From positions 248,001-312,000 of the forward strand of contig NZ_FNCA01000002.1 of assembly GCF_900100715.1 (NCBI RefSeq): a DNA stretch of 64,000 nucleotides, in the 5' to 3' direction. The translations under genes were made by a program, and so were the position numbers. The notes beneath the pieces were generated by a model. It was not told the origin of the DNA, did not search any database, and worked only from the letters and a program-made list of their open reading frames with translations. Each line of letters opens with the position of its first letter. The stretch's first letter is position 1. The stretch comes from Methanolobus vulcani. GTDB taxonomy: Archaea > Halobacteriota > Methanosarcinia > Methanosarcinales > Methanosarcinaceae. Below are positions 9,373 through 17,649 of the stretch, piece after piece.

Positions 9373-10134
9373 ATGTCTTTGCAAAGGAACCAGCGCATTC
9401 AGTTCACATCGTCTAAAATAGAAGACCTGATGTTCAGGACCACCTTCAATCCTAAAACAATGGAAGGTGATGTTATTGTGAACCTTTCTCTCATTGATAA
9501 ACAGGATTTTGATGATGTTCTCAAGATCTTCAGTATGGCTATCAATAGCGGGCTCTCTGTAAGTCCGCTTCTTAAGATTCTCCATGAAGGGGATTCAATA
9601 GGTGACCGCAAGATCGGTGAAGGCGAGGTCGGCTTTGCAACGGTGTGCAGTATTACTATCGATGGTCTCCTCCTCAAAGCAGGTGTCATGGTAAAACCAC
9701 GCTTTGGAGGTCTTGTTGAGATCCGTGATGGTGAACCTGTACGTTTTACAAATGTGCTGACATACCAGAGCACTACAATTGACCCTCTTGAGGTTCTCAT
9801 GTCACAGGAACTGACATCTGTGATGAGTATGCTTAAAACAGGTTCTGGTAAGATTCTTGCAAATCTGCGTGAGGCCCCAATGGTTGCCAGGGATGTCATT
9901 GACAGCACACTGGCTGATATGGTGGATGCCGGAATAAACGGAATTCTTGAAGTGGGTGAACCAAATACCAGAATACTTGATGTTCCGGTTGAGCGTGACC
10001 ACCTAGGCATTGTGGTAATTGGTGGTACCAATCCTATGGCTATCGTTCAGGAACACGGAATTCCTATCAGGACAAATGCAATGTCCACTCTTATTGATAT
10101 TAATAAATTATCCCACATCAACGACCTTGTTTGA
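9373..10134 (+). CDS. nrpRII: NrpR effector-domain protein (NrpRII type, nitrogen regulation)
   Basis: 253 residues made of one NrpR regulatory domain (DUF128); characteristic segments are [27 protein letters not shown] and the C-terminal [15 protein letters not shown] followed by [12 protein letters not shown]. NrpR represses nitrogen-fixation and ammonium-assimilation genes when nitrogen is plentiful and is released by 2-oxoglutarate. There is no helix-turn-helix in this protein. In Methanosarcina the DNA-binding and effector functions are split between NrpRI (HTH plus domain) and NrpRII (domain only) that act together, and this gene fits NrpRII. An HTH-bearing partner is not in the window. 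Start ATG at 9373, with GGTAGAGGT just upstream. Confidence 0.88.
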   Translation: MSLQRNQRIQFTSSKIEDLMFRTTFNPKTMEGDVIVNLSLIDKQDFDDVLKIFSMAINSGLSVSPLLKILHEGDSIGDRKIGEGEVGFATVCSITIDGLLLKAGVMVKPRFGGLVEIRDGEPVRFTNVLTYQSTTIDPLEVLMSQELTSVMSMLKTGSGKILANLREAPMVARDVIDSTLADMVDAGINGILEVGEPNTRILDVPVERDHLGIVVIGGTNPMAIVQEHGIPIRTNAMSTLIDINKLSHINDLV

Positions 10135-10187
10135 TGTGGATTTAAATATCTTTAAAAATAGCTTAAATCTCGTTTTTAATCATAATT

Positions 10188-11564
10188 TCAGCTTAACTGG
10201 GCAGCGATTGCCGAGTTAAGTTTCTGAATGAACTCTTCTTTTTTGCCAAATGGCACCGTCGCTCCGGCAGCGATATCATGTCCGCCGCCAGCTCCTCCAA
10301 GTTCCTGACAAACTACACTCAATGCTTCTGCAAGGTTAAGTCCTCTGTTAACGAGTTCCTGAGTTCCTCTGGCTGAAACCTTGTAGCCATCATCTTTATC
10401 TGCAAATGCTATTATCGGCAGTTTACGATTGCCTGCAGAGGAATGGCTCATTCCTGCAACAATTCCTACAATGGTCTCAGGGATTGTGTTTCCTGCATCG
10501 AAATACTGGAGGTGTGAGAGTTCAGTTATCCCGTTATCCTTGACAAAATTAAGTCCGTCAACAAGGTTCTTACGGTGGTTATGCAACAGTTCCTGGGCTT
10601 GTACATATGCTTCGTCCCGATCTCCCATGCATACCTGCATTCCGACCTCAGCCTGCATGTATCTTCCGGTTGCATTCAGGAGTGTTGAATACTCAGTTGC
10701 ATCCCTCATTTCAGTGCCTTCTTGTTCTGAAAGCAGAATATAGCCCTCAGATACAAGTCTGCCAATGTTGTAAGAAGAAATACCACTTTGCATTGCATGC
10801 TGCAAAAGTGAGGATGTGACTTTTTTCTTCTCATCTTCTGACAGATCTATCCATCTTCTCCACTTCTCATCGTTAGCGAACTGAAGTCCTATCCTTGCCA
10901 GGAAATCAATACATGCATCCTCGTTGCCCGTAAGCCCTGGGATGAATGGATCAGATGAGAATTGCAGCATTTTATAGACTGGTCTAGTTTGCTTTCCGAA
11001 AAGTGAAATGTCTGCAACTGATGATATGACCTCGGGATTTGTGTCCAGTATCATTCTATTGAGACTCACAAGTTTTCCATACTTCCTGTATTGCATGTCC
11101 CCGACACAACCTACTATAGCAAGATCTGCAAGATCACGGTTATCCCCAAGCTGGGTTGCAAGTATGAACGTGGTCCCTGAACCACTTATCTCATAAGAAC
11201 CATTTGCTCCGAAGAGATGAGGATTAAGGTGGAATTTAGTATCTCCCTGAGGTCTGTGGTGGTCTGAAACAACTGCATTCACTCCATAGTTTGTGATGTG
11301 TTCAAGTTGTCCACTTCCAAGGTCAGTGAATATGGTAAGTTCTGGATTGATATCTGCAATCTCTTTTACAATAGTTTCATCAAGCTGTTTGACAAACATC
11401 ATGTCGTATCCAATACCTGCTCTTTCAAGGGCTTTTGCAATGATGGCTCCTGATGTTATACCGTCTGCATCGATATGTGATACTAACTGCACCTCATCAT
11501 ATTTTGTTATCTCTTCAGCACATTCCCTAGCTTTTTCTGCCATCATTACCATGGTTTCAGACAT
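10188..11564 (-). CDS. DHH-family single-strand exonuclease (archaeal RecJ/GAN type)
   Basis: 458 residues from ATG 11564; a longer frame from GTG 11600 exists, but GAGGATAAA directly precedes the internal ATG and that start avoids overlapping the gene upstream. DHH phosphoesterase motifs are present: SHIDADGITSG (motif I), FTDLGSG (II), VVSDHHRP (III) and in the C-terminal DHHA1 region GGAGGGHDIAAGATV. Archaeal members bind GINS in the replisome (GAN) and degrade single-stranded DNA, or act as RNases. It follows the nuclease gene at 11573 by 8 bases; the ribosome-binding site overlaps that gene's TAG stop, so the two are probably translationally coupled. Confidence 0.88.
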   Translation of the reverse strand: MSETMVMMAEKARECAEEITKYDEVQLVSHIDADGITSGAIIAKALERAGIGYDMMFVKQLDETIVKEIADINPELTIFTDLGSGQLEHITNYGVNAVVSDHHRPQGDTKFHLNPHLFGANGSYEISGSGTTFILATQLGDNRDLADLAIVGCVGDMQYRKYGKLVSLNRMILDTNPEVISSVADISLFGKQTRPVYKMLQFSSDPFIPGLTGNEDACIDFLARIGLQFANDEKWRRWIDLSEDEKKKVTSSLLQHAMQSGISSYNIGRLVSEGYILLSEQEGTEMRDATEYSTLLNATGRYMQAEVGMQVCMGDRDEAYVQAQELLHNHRKNLVDGLNFVKDNGITELSHLQYFDAGNTIPETIVGIVAGMSHSSAGNRKLPIIAFADKDDGYKVSARGTQELVNRGLNLAEALSVVCQELGGAGGGHDIAAGATVPFGKKEEFIQKLNSAIAAQLS

Positions 11565-11572
11565 TTTATCCT

Positions 11573-12070
11573 CTATTGTATCAACCTGAGTTTCTTCCAC
11601 CCTTTTGGGTCTATCAGGTACTTATTACTCTCTCTTTCGATCCGGGGGTATCCCTGTATTTCCTCAACTGTGATCTTTGCAGTTCCTTCTTCATGATATC
11701 TCCGGCACAGTTCGGTCCATGGGACCATGTATGCTTCCCGTGTGCGTCCCACACCCATTCTAAGTTCAACTGCAAGGAATCCTGTCCTTCCGGATCTTAA
11801 TAGGAAATCAGATATCCTATCTATCTGGTGCACACCATTCTTATCTGTTGTGAAATGTTGTGTAAAATAAAGTGCCTTTGCACCTTTGTCCACTGATATA
11901 CTTTTACATTCAATTCCCATATAATGGTCCGGGTCAAGCGAATCTACAAGAACATCCAGGAACTGTGAAGTGAACCTGTGTTGTTTCAGGCGGTAGGCTA
12001 TACCTTTCATTTTCTTCTCTTCAAAGAATGTGTTGAATGACTTGACAAGTTCCCTTTCAAATTCTGTCAT
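11573..12070 (-). CDS. Holliday-junction-resolvase-like nuclease
   Basis: 165 residues. The N-terminal half has a PD-(D/E)XK-like core: FLDVLVDS followed by a short loop and MGIECKS, with the catalytic Asp, Glu and Lys spaced as in archaeal Hjc relatives. It is longer than Hjc (about 120-140 residues) and has an extra C-terminal strand-rich part (KITVEEIQGYPRIERE). It probably cleaves branched or damaged DNA; the exact substrate cannot be read from sequence. It is the first gene of a two-gene nuclease operon with the GAN/RecJ gene. It ends in TAG, followed in frame by a TAA a few codons later, so it is a normal stop rather than a pyrrolysine codon. Confidence 0.7.
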   Translation of the reverse strand: MTEFERELVKSFNTFFEEKKMKGIAYRLKQHRFTSQFLDVLVDSLDPDHYMGIECKSISVDKGAKALYFTQHFTTDKNGVHQIDRISDFLLRSGRTGFLAVELRMGVGRTREAYMVPWTELCRRYHEEGTAKITVEEIQGYPRIERESNKYLIDPKGWKKLRLIQ

Positions 12071-12193
12071 TGATGAATCACGTTTTTTGAATTATATTAT
12101 TTTTAATGTTATATTTAATATTGTACTGTAGGGTGAAAGTATTCATATGCATTATTTCATGTGAACTGAAACTTTCTGCTGTTCGATAGATTC

Positions 12194-12403
12194 ATGTATA
12201 TCTTTACTCAATTAGCAGTGATGATTAAGAAAAATCTGGAAATCATATCTTCAATAGGCTCAGTAATACTATTGATTATAATGTTTGCTCTTTCACACAT
12301 GATCAGGAATTCCATCCATCAGGAATATGGATTTATTGTATCACTTGTGGTATTCATACTTGTCATGTCTGTTATTGGTTTAAAGCTGAACGAAATGAAT
12401 TGA
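12194..12403 (+). CDS. small two-helix membrane protein
   Basis: 69 residues with two hydrophobic segments (about 18-35 and 45-63) separated by a short polar loop (SHMIRNSIHQEYG). Not recognised as a family. A second possible start is the ATG at 12224, which would keep both helices. It ends 10 bases before yjbQ, and its stop region overlaps the GAGG site used by that gene, supporting translation as a pair. Function unknown. Confidence 0.55.
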   Translation: MYIFTQLAVMIKKNLEIISSIGSVILLIIMFALSHMIRNSIHQEYGFIVSLVVFILVMSVIGLKLNEMN

Positions 12404-12413
12404 GGCTTGATAG

Positions 12414-12833
12414 TTGGCAGTTTACAGCGGAAGCTTTGGTATTGACACAAAAGGAAATGCAGATATAATCGATATTACGCCAGAGGTATCAGACCTTGTA
12501 GCTTCATCAGGTCTGAGCAATGGCATTGTTCTTGTTTACGTTCCCGGTTCAACTTCTTCTATAACTACGATCGAGTATGAGCCCGGACTCATACATGACC
12601 TGAAGGCAGCTCTTGAAAGGCTTGCTCCCGAAGGAATTGTTTATCAGCATAATGAGAAATGGCACGATGGAAATGGTCATTCTCACATACGTGCTTCTTT
12701 CATTGGGCAGAGTGAGTCGTTTCCGCTGATGAATGGGGAATTGCTTCTTGGAACCTGGCAACAGATAATTCTGGTGGATATGGATAACAGACCACGTTCC
12801 AGAAAAGTTTTCGTTCAGATATGTGGTGAATAA
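12414..12833 (+). CDS. YjbQ/UPF0047 family protein (secondary thiamine-phosphate synthase)
   Basis: 139 residues of the conserved UPF0047/YjbQ fold: VYVPGSTSSITTIEYEPGL near the N-terminus, then NGHSHIRASFIGQSESFP and LLLGTWQQIILVDMDNRPR. The conserved histidines (NGHSHIRA) form the presumed active site. Some members show weak thiamine-phosphate synthase activity that can replace ThiE, but the physiological reaction is uncertain. A TTG at 12414 serves as the start, with GAGG nine bases before it overlapping the previous stop codon. thiL occurs in this window at 51.9 kb but is unlinked. Confidence 0.85.
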   Translation: MAVYSGSFGIDTKGNADIIDITPEVSDLVASSGLSNGIVLVYVPGSTSSITTIEYEPGLIHDLKAALERLAPEGIVYQHNEKWHDGNGHSHIRASFIGQSESFPLMNGELLLGTWQQIILVDMDNRPRSRKVFVQICGE

Positions 12834-12888
12834 CGTACAGTAAACAGTTGAATACTGTATATGTGTGAAGTGTATAAAGAAAGAGTTT

Positions 12889-12906
12889 TTCCGGCTTTTG
12901 CCGGAA
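12889..12906. terminator. hairpin between convergent genes
   Basis: TTCCGGC-TTTT-GCCGGAA forms a 7-bp stem with a 4-base loop between the end of yjbQ (plus strand) and the end of the DUF1699 gene (minus strand). A T5 run flanks it on the plus strand. It is probably a bidirectional terminator; U-runs outside the stem are short. Confidence 0.55.
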
Positions 12907-12919
12907 GTGAGTGAGTATT

Positions 12920-13318
12920 TTATTCCTGTTTTACGAGGAATTTGACAAAGTCCGGGCTAAGTCTTGTTTCCCTGATCATCTTGTCTTCGACTTCTTCGTC
13001 AGAAAGTCCGTCCTGCTTGTACTGTGCAATACGGTCATACACGCTCTGTGAAACTTCGGAGTACTCGTTGATGTCCTTTCTGTGACCCCATACGTCTCCT
13101 TCAAGAAGCTCAATTCCCTGCATTTCAAGGTACATCTTTGCAGAGTTTGAGATGGTTCTCTTGTATGAGCTTGGAATGTGAAGTGCCTTTACGTTTGGAC
13201 ATTTCATTATAAGGGAAAATATGTCTGTGTTTGATGGTCTGAATGCGAGGTGGATAATCTCTTCGTTTGGACCAAGTGAATTGATCTCTTCTTTTGAACT
13301 TACAACTCTGATTTTCAT
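12920..13318 (-). CDS. DUF1699 family protein
   Basis: 132 residues matching the Methanosarcinales-specific DUF1699 family: MKIRVVSSKEEINSL at the N-terminus, then HLAFRPSNTDIFSLI, CPNVKALHIPSSYKRTIS and a C-terminal helical part with SDEEVEDKMIRETRLSP. No membrane segment or catalytic motif is evident; the central repeat-like pattern resembles a leucine-rich alpha/beta turn. Function unknown. A GGAAGGTAAAAC ribosome site precedes the ATG. A TGTATATACA palindrome lies 77 bases upstream of the start, shared with the neighbouring membrane-protein and HTH genes. Confidence 0.82.
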   Translation of the reverse strand: MKIRVVSSKEEINSLGPNEEIIHLAFRPSNTDIFSLIMKCPNVKALHIPSSYKRTISNSAKMYLEMQGIELLEGDVWGHRKDINEYSEVSQSVYDRIAQYKQDGLSDEEVEDKMIRETRLSPDFVKFLVKQE

Positions 13319-13394
13319 GTTTTACCTTCCTTTTTTTTACGTTTTTTGCAATTTTTATTGCGAATGCATGAGAAATTTACTCTCTAAAAATTAG

Positions 13395-13404
13395 TGTATA
13401 TACA
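13395..13404. promoter_or_regulatory. TGTATATACA palindrome, copy 1
   Basis: Perfect 10-base palindrome 77 bases upstream of the DUF1699 start. The same 10 bases recur at 13730 and 15927. It contains TATATA and could be a TATA box, but the outer TGTA...ACA arms are conserved too, as expected for a dimeric regulator site. Confidence 0.35.
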
Positions 13405-13729
13405 AACTTTTATTTAAAGGTTGCTGATATAACGTTATATTACTGATCTAAAGTAGTTCAATGATATAATTTCTTAATTATTTATAATTGTACTCTCCAT
13501 ACAAAACCAATATCATTTGATTCTCTCTTACTTTATACTAACTGTTATTTACGGATTTTTTGATATTTTCGTTTTATTTTTTTGTAAATAATTAAAAAAT
13601 AGTTTTTTTATATTTTGCAGTTAATATAACTATTATTCAGTTGCCCGTTGAAAATATTCATTTTGTTCATGAACACTCTGTGACGTGTGTATCTGTATTA
13701 TACAAGTACATTTTCAGTTTTATTTCCAA

Positions 13730-13743
13730 TGTATATACAACTA
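13730..13743. promoter_or_regulatory. TGTATATACAACTA, copy 2
   Basis: The palindrome TGTATATACA followed by ACTA, 116 bases upstream of the membrane-protein start. All 14 bases are identical to copy 3 at 15927-15940 upstream of the winged-helix gene. A near-match, TGTATTATACA, lies 36 bases earlier at 13694. Confidence 0.4.
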
Positions 13744-13858
13744 CTATTTCTCTTTATTTTCTCATCCACCAAAAAGAAACATGTAACGACATCTTTTTAG
13801 TTACTCATTTTTATTCGGATGTAAAAGCTTATATAAATACGCTTCCATTTTAAGAAAC

Positions 13859-14671
13859 GTGTATCCCAAACTGTTGCCAAAGCTAAGAGTAAAAAATGAT
13901 GTAAAAGTAGTTTACATTGCCTTTGGCGTAGTTTTGACCTATTTTTCCATATACATGCCTGACTTTATGGAAGTCGTTGGTATCGACAATGTTCAGATAA
14001 GTTCCACAGTATCTTTTAGTGCACTAAATGGTATGCTATTTGGACCATTTTGGGGTGCACTCATAACTCTCTCGGGTTTCTCTCTATACAAAATAAGTGC
14101 TGGGACTTTTTTTACAATGAGCGCGTTTTCGTTACTCTCATTAGCATTCAATGCCATGACTTCAATAGTATCGGGTCTTGTTGTCAACCGGGAACATAAA
14201 GCTGCAAAGACCATCTTCTTTGCTCTTATTTGCATGTGGTACTTATCTCCTGTGGGTAGGACTGCATATATGTATCCCTGGTATCATTTACTGGTCCTGG
14301 GAGCATTCGTTTATTTCGACAGGCTGATTCTTAAAAAGAGCGTCACATCTAAATTGTTTGTCTTTATTTCTTTGTTCTTTGCCTCACTAATGGGGGTTCT
14401 GACAGACCATATGGCAGGCAGTATAGCATATCATCTGCTGTATGATCTTCCTGCAAGTGCATATAAATCTGTAATATTGGTCTACCCTGTTGAAAGAACT
14501 ATTCTGGCATTCTTCCCGGCATTCCTTGTGTATGTACTTATAGTAGTTTTCAAGGACATTCTCCTTTCAGCAGGGGATATAGAAAAGGATATCAGTGATC
14601 GTAAATCCCGCGATCTGGATGAATATATAAGAAATGATGTTCTGGATATCCTGAAAAATGACGAAAAATAA
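13859..14671 (+). CDS. integral membrane protein, possible ECF-type S component
   Basis: 270 residues with about six hydrophobic segments between residues ~18 and ~235 and a charged C-terminal tail (~240-270). The segment GMLFGPFWGALITLSGFSLYK, read as GxLFGPxxGA, resembles the substrate-binding (S) components of energy-coupling-factor vitamin transporters, whose A and T components may be encoded elsewhere; none is nearby. The start is GTG at 13859. The substrate cannot be inferred. It converges with the MinD/ParA gene (16 bases between ends) and shares a 14-base upstream motif with the winged-helix gene, suggesting a common regulatory circuit. Confidence 0.6.
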   Translation: MYPKLLPKLRVKNDVKVVYIAFGVVLTYFSIYMPDFMEVVGIDNVQISSTVSFSALNGMLFGPFWGALITLSGFSLYKISAGTFFTMSAFSLLSLAFNAMTSIVSGLVVNREHKAAKTIFFALICMWYLSPVGRTAYMYPWYHLLVLGAFVYFDRLILKKSVTSKLFVFISLFFASLMGVLTDHMAGSIAYHLLYDLPASAYKSVILVYPVERTILAFFPAFLVYVLIVVFKDILLSAGDIEKDISDRKSRDLDEYIRNDVLDILKNDEK

Positions 14672-14687
14672 TGAATTAAAGTAATGA

Positions 14688-15434
14688 TCACTTCATTGCT
14701 TCTATTTTTTCTTTGATAGATATTATACTTTTTGAGAACAGGTGTTCGGGTTCTGTATGAACGAGGATTTCATTCTTTCCTCTGGTTGCTATCTCACACA
14801 TACAGGGTATTGTAGCAAGAACAGGCACACCATATCTTTTTTTGTCAATCATGTCAAGACAATTATTGTGGGACATATTGTCTATAATACCACATTTTTT
14901 ATCAAGAAGAGAATAAACACCATTGATCAGCTGCTCAGTACAACTGGTACAGGCATTTGTATCATTGTGTACTATGATCACCACATCAGATGCTGCCACT
15001 GCATTAATTGACTCATATTCTACTCCGGGGCTGGTGTCGAATATTATTACATCCAGGTCTTTTTCAGAAAGCTCTCTCTTTCCGTTCATGAGTGCTTTCA
15101 GGGCACTGGCCTGCCAGTCGCGGTCTTTGCTTACCAGATCCCTTATCTCTCTGATATCCGGGTTTGAAAAACTCAGATATAAATGAGCTTTTGTGTCCAT
15201 TTCTCCCTTAACATCGGTAAGTGTATCCTTTATGCTACATTTACCTGAAAGAAAATCATTTATCCAGAAATGGCTCTTTGGTTCAAACATGGAGCAAAGT
15301 GAAGGTCCTCTAAGATCTAGATCTATAAGACACGTGTTCTTCCCGGCAGATGCAAAAGCGACTGCTAGGTTCATCGCAATACTGGTTTTCCCTGTACCGC
15401 CTTTGGAAGAATGGATTGCTAATGTGAGTGTCAT
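14688..15434 (-). CDS. MinD/ParA-family P-loop ATPase
   Basis: 248 residues. The deviant Walker A typical of ParA/MinD is at the N-terminus (SSKGGTGKTSIAMNLA), followed by the A' aspartate region CLIDLDLRGPSL and a Walker B-like VIIFDTSPGVEYES. These proteins dimerise on ATP and position plasmids, chromosomes or membrane assemblies, or act as regulatory/assembly ATPases. No ParB or centromere-like array is present. A cysteine-containing stretch (NACTSCTEQL) and further cysteines (CGIIDN, NCLD, CMCEIA) are unusual for ParA proper and may indicate metal or redox sensing. Neighbours on the same strand: a winged-helix gene 77 bases upstream. Confidence 0.8.
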   Translation of the reverse strand: MTLTLAIHSSKGGTGKTSIAMNLAVAFASAGKNTCLIDLDLRGPSLCSMFEPKSHFWINDFLSGKCSIKDTLTDVKGEMDTKAHLYLSFSNPDIREIRDLVSKDRDWQASALKALMNGKRELSEKDLDVIIFDTSPGVEYESINAVAASDVVIIVHNDTNACTSCTEQLINGVYSLLDKKCGIIDNMSHNNCLDMIDKKRYGVPVLATIPCMCEIATRGKNEILVHTEPEHLFSKSIISIKEKIEAMK

Positions 15435-15511
15435 GTTAATTCATTGATTGGTTCAATTTGGGTATAGCTATATTTCAAATATGCAGAAAGAAGCATCTAT
15501 GTCATCATATA

Positions 15512-15871
15512 TTATTTTTTCTTTAAGCTATCGTTAATACGGAAATAGACTTTTCTTCCTTCCCTGTATTTACGTACATGGTTCATCCTGACAAGCTGGT
15601 TAAGGTAGTTACTTTCAACTGCTCTCTCTTTATTTGTTATCTTTGAGATCTCATCTGCCGTTGCAGGCCCAATCTCAAATAGGGTTGTTGCAGTTGTCCT
15701 TAAATGATCAGGAAGGGATAATAATGTAATCACATCCAGGGAATCAGCCATGATTCTTTCTTTTTCAGTGATCTGCTCATCCCTGTTCTCGACCTGCACT
15801 ATAAGCTTATCAAGTTTGGAATTTATATCTTTTAAATTGGTGACAATTTGTTCTAGGAGTTCAGAGTCCAA
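15512..15871 (-). CDS. winged-helix DNA-binding protein with N-terminal coiled coil
   Basis: 119 residues. Residues 1-45 form a charged amphipathic helix (ISNLKD-like heptads, KLDKLIVQVENRDEQI); residues ~55-115 form an ArsR/MarR-like winged helix: GPATADEISKITNKE (helix-turn-helix), NYLNQLVRM (recognition helix) and a KYREGRKVYFRI wing. The start is TTG at 15871, decided by GGAGACAAAAAA just upstream. A TGTATATACAACTA motif lies 56 bases upstream and may be its own operator or simply the TATA box. It probably controls itself and the membrane-protein/ParA genes; this is inferred from shared sites. Confidence 0.72.
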   Translation of the reverse strand: MDSELLEQIVTNLKDINSKLDKLIVQVENRDEQITEKERIMADSLDVITLLSLPDHLRTTATTLFEIGPATADEISKITNKERAVESNYLNQLVRMNHVRKYREGRKVYFRINDSLKKK

Positions 15872-15926
15872 TTTTTTGTCTCCTGCATTTAATCATCAGA
15901 ATTTCTCAACCTATTCTATATTTGTT

Positions 15927-15940
15927 TGTATATACAACTA
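15927..15940. promoter_or_regulatory. TGTATATACAACTA, copy 3
   Basis: 14 bases identical to 13730-13743. It sits at a distance from the winged-helix start (about 56-65 bases) that would also suit an archaeal TATA box with a ~30-base leader, so promoter element and operator readings are both possible. Confidence 0.4.
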
Positions 15941-15980
15941 TCCGTCATACTTACTAATAAAACTTTCTGGTCAAGTCTTA

Positions 15981-17627
15981 TTACAAGCTTTTCATCATGT
16001 ATGATTTTTCCAGTTCGTAACCTGCTTTTCTGTAGTATCCCCGAACTCCAATTCCACTGATAATTGCAAGTTTACTGAATCCGGCATCTTTTGTAAGCTC
16101 TTCAGCATGCGTAATTAGCTCTCTTCCATAACCTTTATGCTGCCAGTCGTTTCTGCCAGCTTCTTTTCCTACAGCTACGGTTGAACCGTATATGTGTAGT
16201 TCTCTTACAAGAGCTGCATCAGAAAGCTCTTCACGGTGTGGTCTTGCCGGGAACCGTAATCTTAAAAATCCTATTAGTATATCCTTTTTAATGTCTTCAA
16301 AGGCAATAAAGTGTTCCTGCCCTTCACAACATTCATATGACTCGACAGTAAGCTCTATGTTGTCTATGTCTGGTTCATTTCCTTTTAGTATATTATGTCC
16401 AACTTCACGGCATCTGATACAGCGACATTTTCCTCCATGTTCTTCCAGATATTCATTTGCAAGCTGTCGTATGTTGCTTTTTCTGACGCCTGCAAGTATC
16501 TGAGGTGAGGGTATGTCTCTCTGTATGCGCTGTAATCTGACCCATTTAGGGATAAAGGATTTTATCTCTGAAAGCAGTAACGTTGCTTCATCATCACCAA
16601 TAGCCTGATACTTTCCTTCCTTCCACATCTGGTGAAGCTCAGTACCTTCTGTGACCAGTGTGGGATATATCTTCAGGTAATCAGGCCTGAATCCAGGTTC
16701 GTCAAAAAGGCGTTTAAAGTTCCTGATATCTATTTCCACATCAGTTCCAGGAAGTCCCGGCATCATGTGGAATCCGACCTTCAGGGCACTATCTCTTAGT
16801 ATCCTGTTAGCCTCAATGCTTTCAGCAACGGTATGACCGCGCTTCATTCTCTCGAGTATGAAATCATAGGTGCTCTGGACACCTATCTCTACCTTGGTGG
16901 CACCAAGCTCAAGCATCTTATCAATGTGATGTGTTTTCGCCCAGTCAGGACGTGTCTCAAAGGTTATTCCGGTGTTCCTTACCTCTGCATTCTCATTTGC
17001 CTTCTGGACGTCCTCAATGGTGTAATATGGTATTGTCCTTCCAATTGGATTCACATTCTTTCTCCATGAATCTCCGTAAAAGTCGTTCATAGCTTCGAGG
17101 CAGCGTTTTGTATACCATTCCTGATAGTCTATTGACCTGGCGGAAAAAGTGCCTCCCATGACTATCAGTTCGGCTTTTTTAACCTCATGCCCTATCTGCT
17201 TTAACTGGGTCAGTCTGTTTGTTACGATCTTATAAGGGTCGTATTCGAACTGTATGGCTCTCATGGTAGATGGTTCTCTTCCCATGTAGCTCTGGGGTGA
17301 ATGGAATTCAGAATTAGGGCCGCCTGGACACGGGACGCATATTCCGTGAGGGCATGGTGCAGGTGATGTCATTGCAGCGATCACAGCTACACCTGAAATT
17401 GTGCGGACAGGTTTGCGTTGAAGGACAGACCTTACGATTTCCTGCTCATTATCATTTCCTGATATAATGATGTCCGCATTCTTGGGCAGGGTCGAAAGAC
17501 GAAATTCCTTTGCTATTTTTTTCTTGGCATTATTGAGCTCTTTCTCGTCATTGATGCTGCCATCAAGTACCATGTCAAGTATCTTACGACATGCCGCTTT
17601 AAAGTTAGTTTTTTCGTTATCAGTCAT
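15981..17627 (-). CDS. elp3: Elp3 family tRNA U34 carboxymethyltransferase
   Basis: 548 residues, full length. Elp3 combines a radical SAM domain with a GNAT acetyltransferase domain and forms the 5-carboxymethyl group on wobble uridine of tRNA from acetyl-CoA. The iron-sulfur cysteines are in CPHGICVPCPGG (near residue 95); the zinc-type cluster CRCIRCREVG lies between domains; the GNAT acetyl-CoA-binding part is at the C-terminus (HKGYGRELITHAEELTKDAGF). Archaeal Elp3 acts without the other Elongator subunits. The neighbouring RFC gene lies 22 bases upstream on the same strand. Confidence 0.95.
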   Translation of the reverse strand: MTDNEKTNFKAACRKILDMVLDGSINDEKELNNAKKKIAKEFRLSTLPKNADIIISGNDNEQEIVRSVLQRKPVRTISGVAVIAAMTSPAPCPHGICVPCPGGPNSEFHSPQSYMGREPSTMRAIQFEYDPYKIVTNRLTQLKQIGHEVKKAELIVMGGTFSARSIDYQEWYTKRCLEAMNDFYGDSWRKNVNPIGRTIPYYTIEDVQKANENAEVRNTGITFETRPDWAKTHHIDKMLELGATKVEIGVQSTYDFILERMKRGHTVAESIEANRILRDSALKVGFHMMPGLPGTDVEIDIRNFKRLFDEPGFRPDYLKIYPTLVTEGTELHQMWKEGKYQAIGDDEATLLLSEIKSFIPKWVRLQRIQRDIPSPQILAGVRKSNIRQLANEYLEEHGGKCRCIRCREVGHNILKGNEPDIDNIELTVESYECCEGQEHFIAFEDIKKDILIGFLRLRFPARPHREELSDAALVRELHIYGSTVAVGKEAGRNDWQHKGYGRELITHAEELTKDAGFSKLAIISGIGVRGYYRKAGYELEKSYMMKSL

Positions 17628-17649
17628 GGATCATCAAGCTGGATTTTTC

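Larger units (their letters stand above)
13319..13858. other. 540-bp AT-rich divergent intergenic region with several palindromes
   Basis: No convincing gene. It holds the promoters of DUF1699 (minus) and the membrane protein (plus). Palindromic elements seen: GCAAT-TTTT-ATTGC at about 13347-13360, TGTATATACA at 13395-13404, the perfect ATATAACGTTATAT at 13427-13440, AGTTA-ATA-TAACT near 13619-13631, GTTCATGAAC at 13665-13674, TGTATTATACA at 13694-13704 and TGTATATACA at 13730-13739. A 70-codon frame at 13641-13853 has unusual composition and no ribosome site and is not called. The density of dyads suggests a regulatory region. Confidence 0.6.

Noticed and set aside
9399-10031. 210-codon minus-strand frame opposite nrpRII
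   Set aside because: Antisense shadow; the Ser/Arg/Ile-rich composition is typical of reverse-complement translation.
11573-11575. TAG stop of the resolvase-like gene read as a possible pyrrolysine codon
   Set aside because: Reading through gives only a few codons before a TAA and runs into the next gene's ribosome site; the protein is complete without it.
13641-13853. A 70-codon plus-strand open frame in the long AT-rich spacer
   Set aside because: No ribosome site, biased low-complexity composition typical of translated AT-rich DNA, and it overlaps the promoter region of the next gene.
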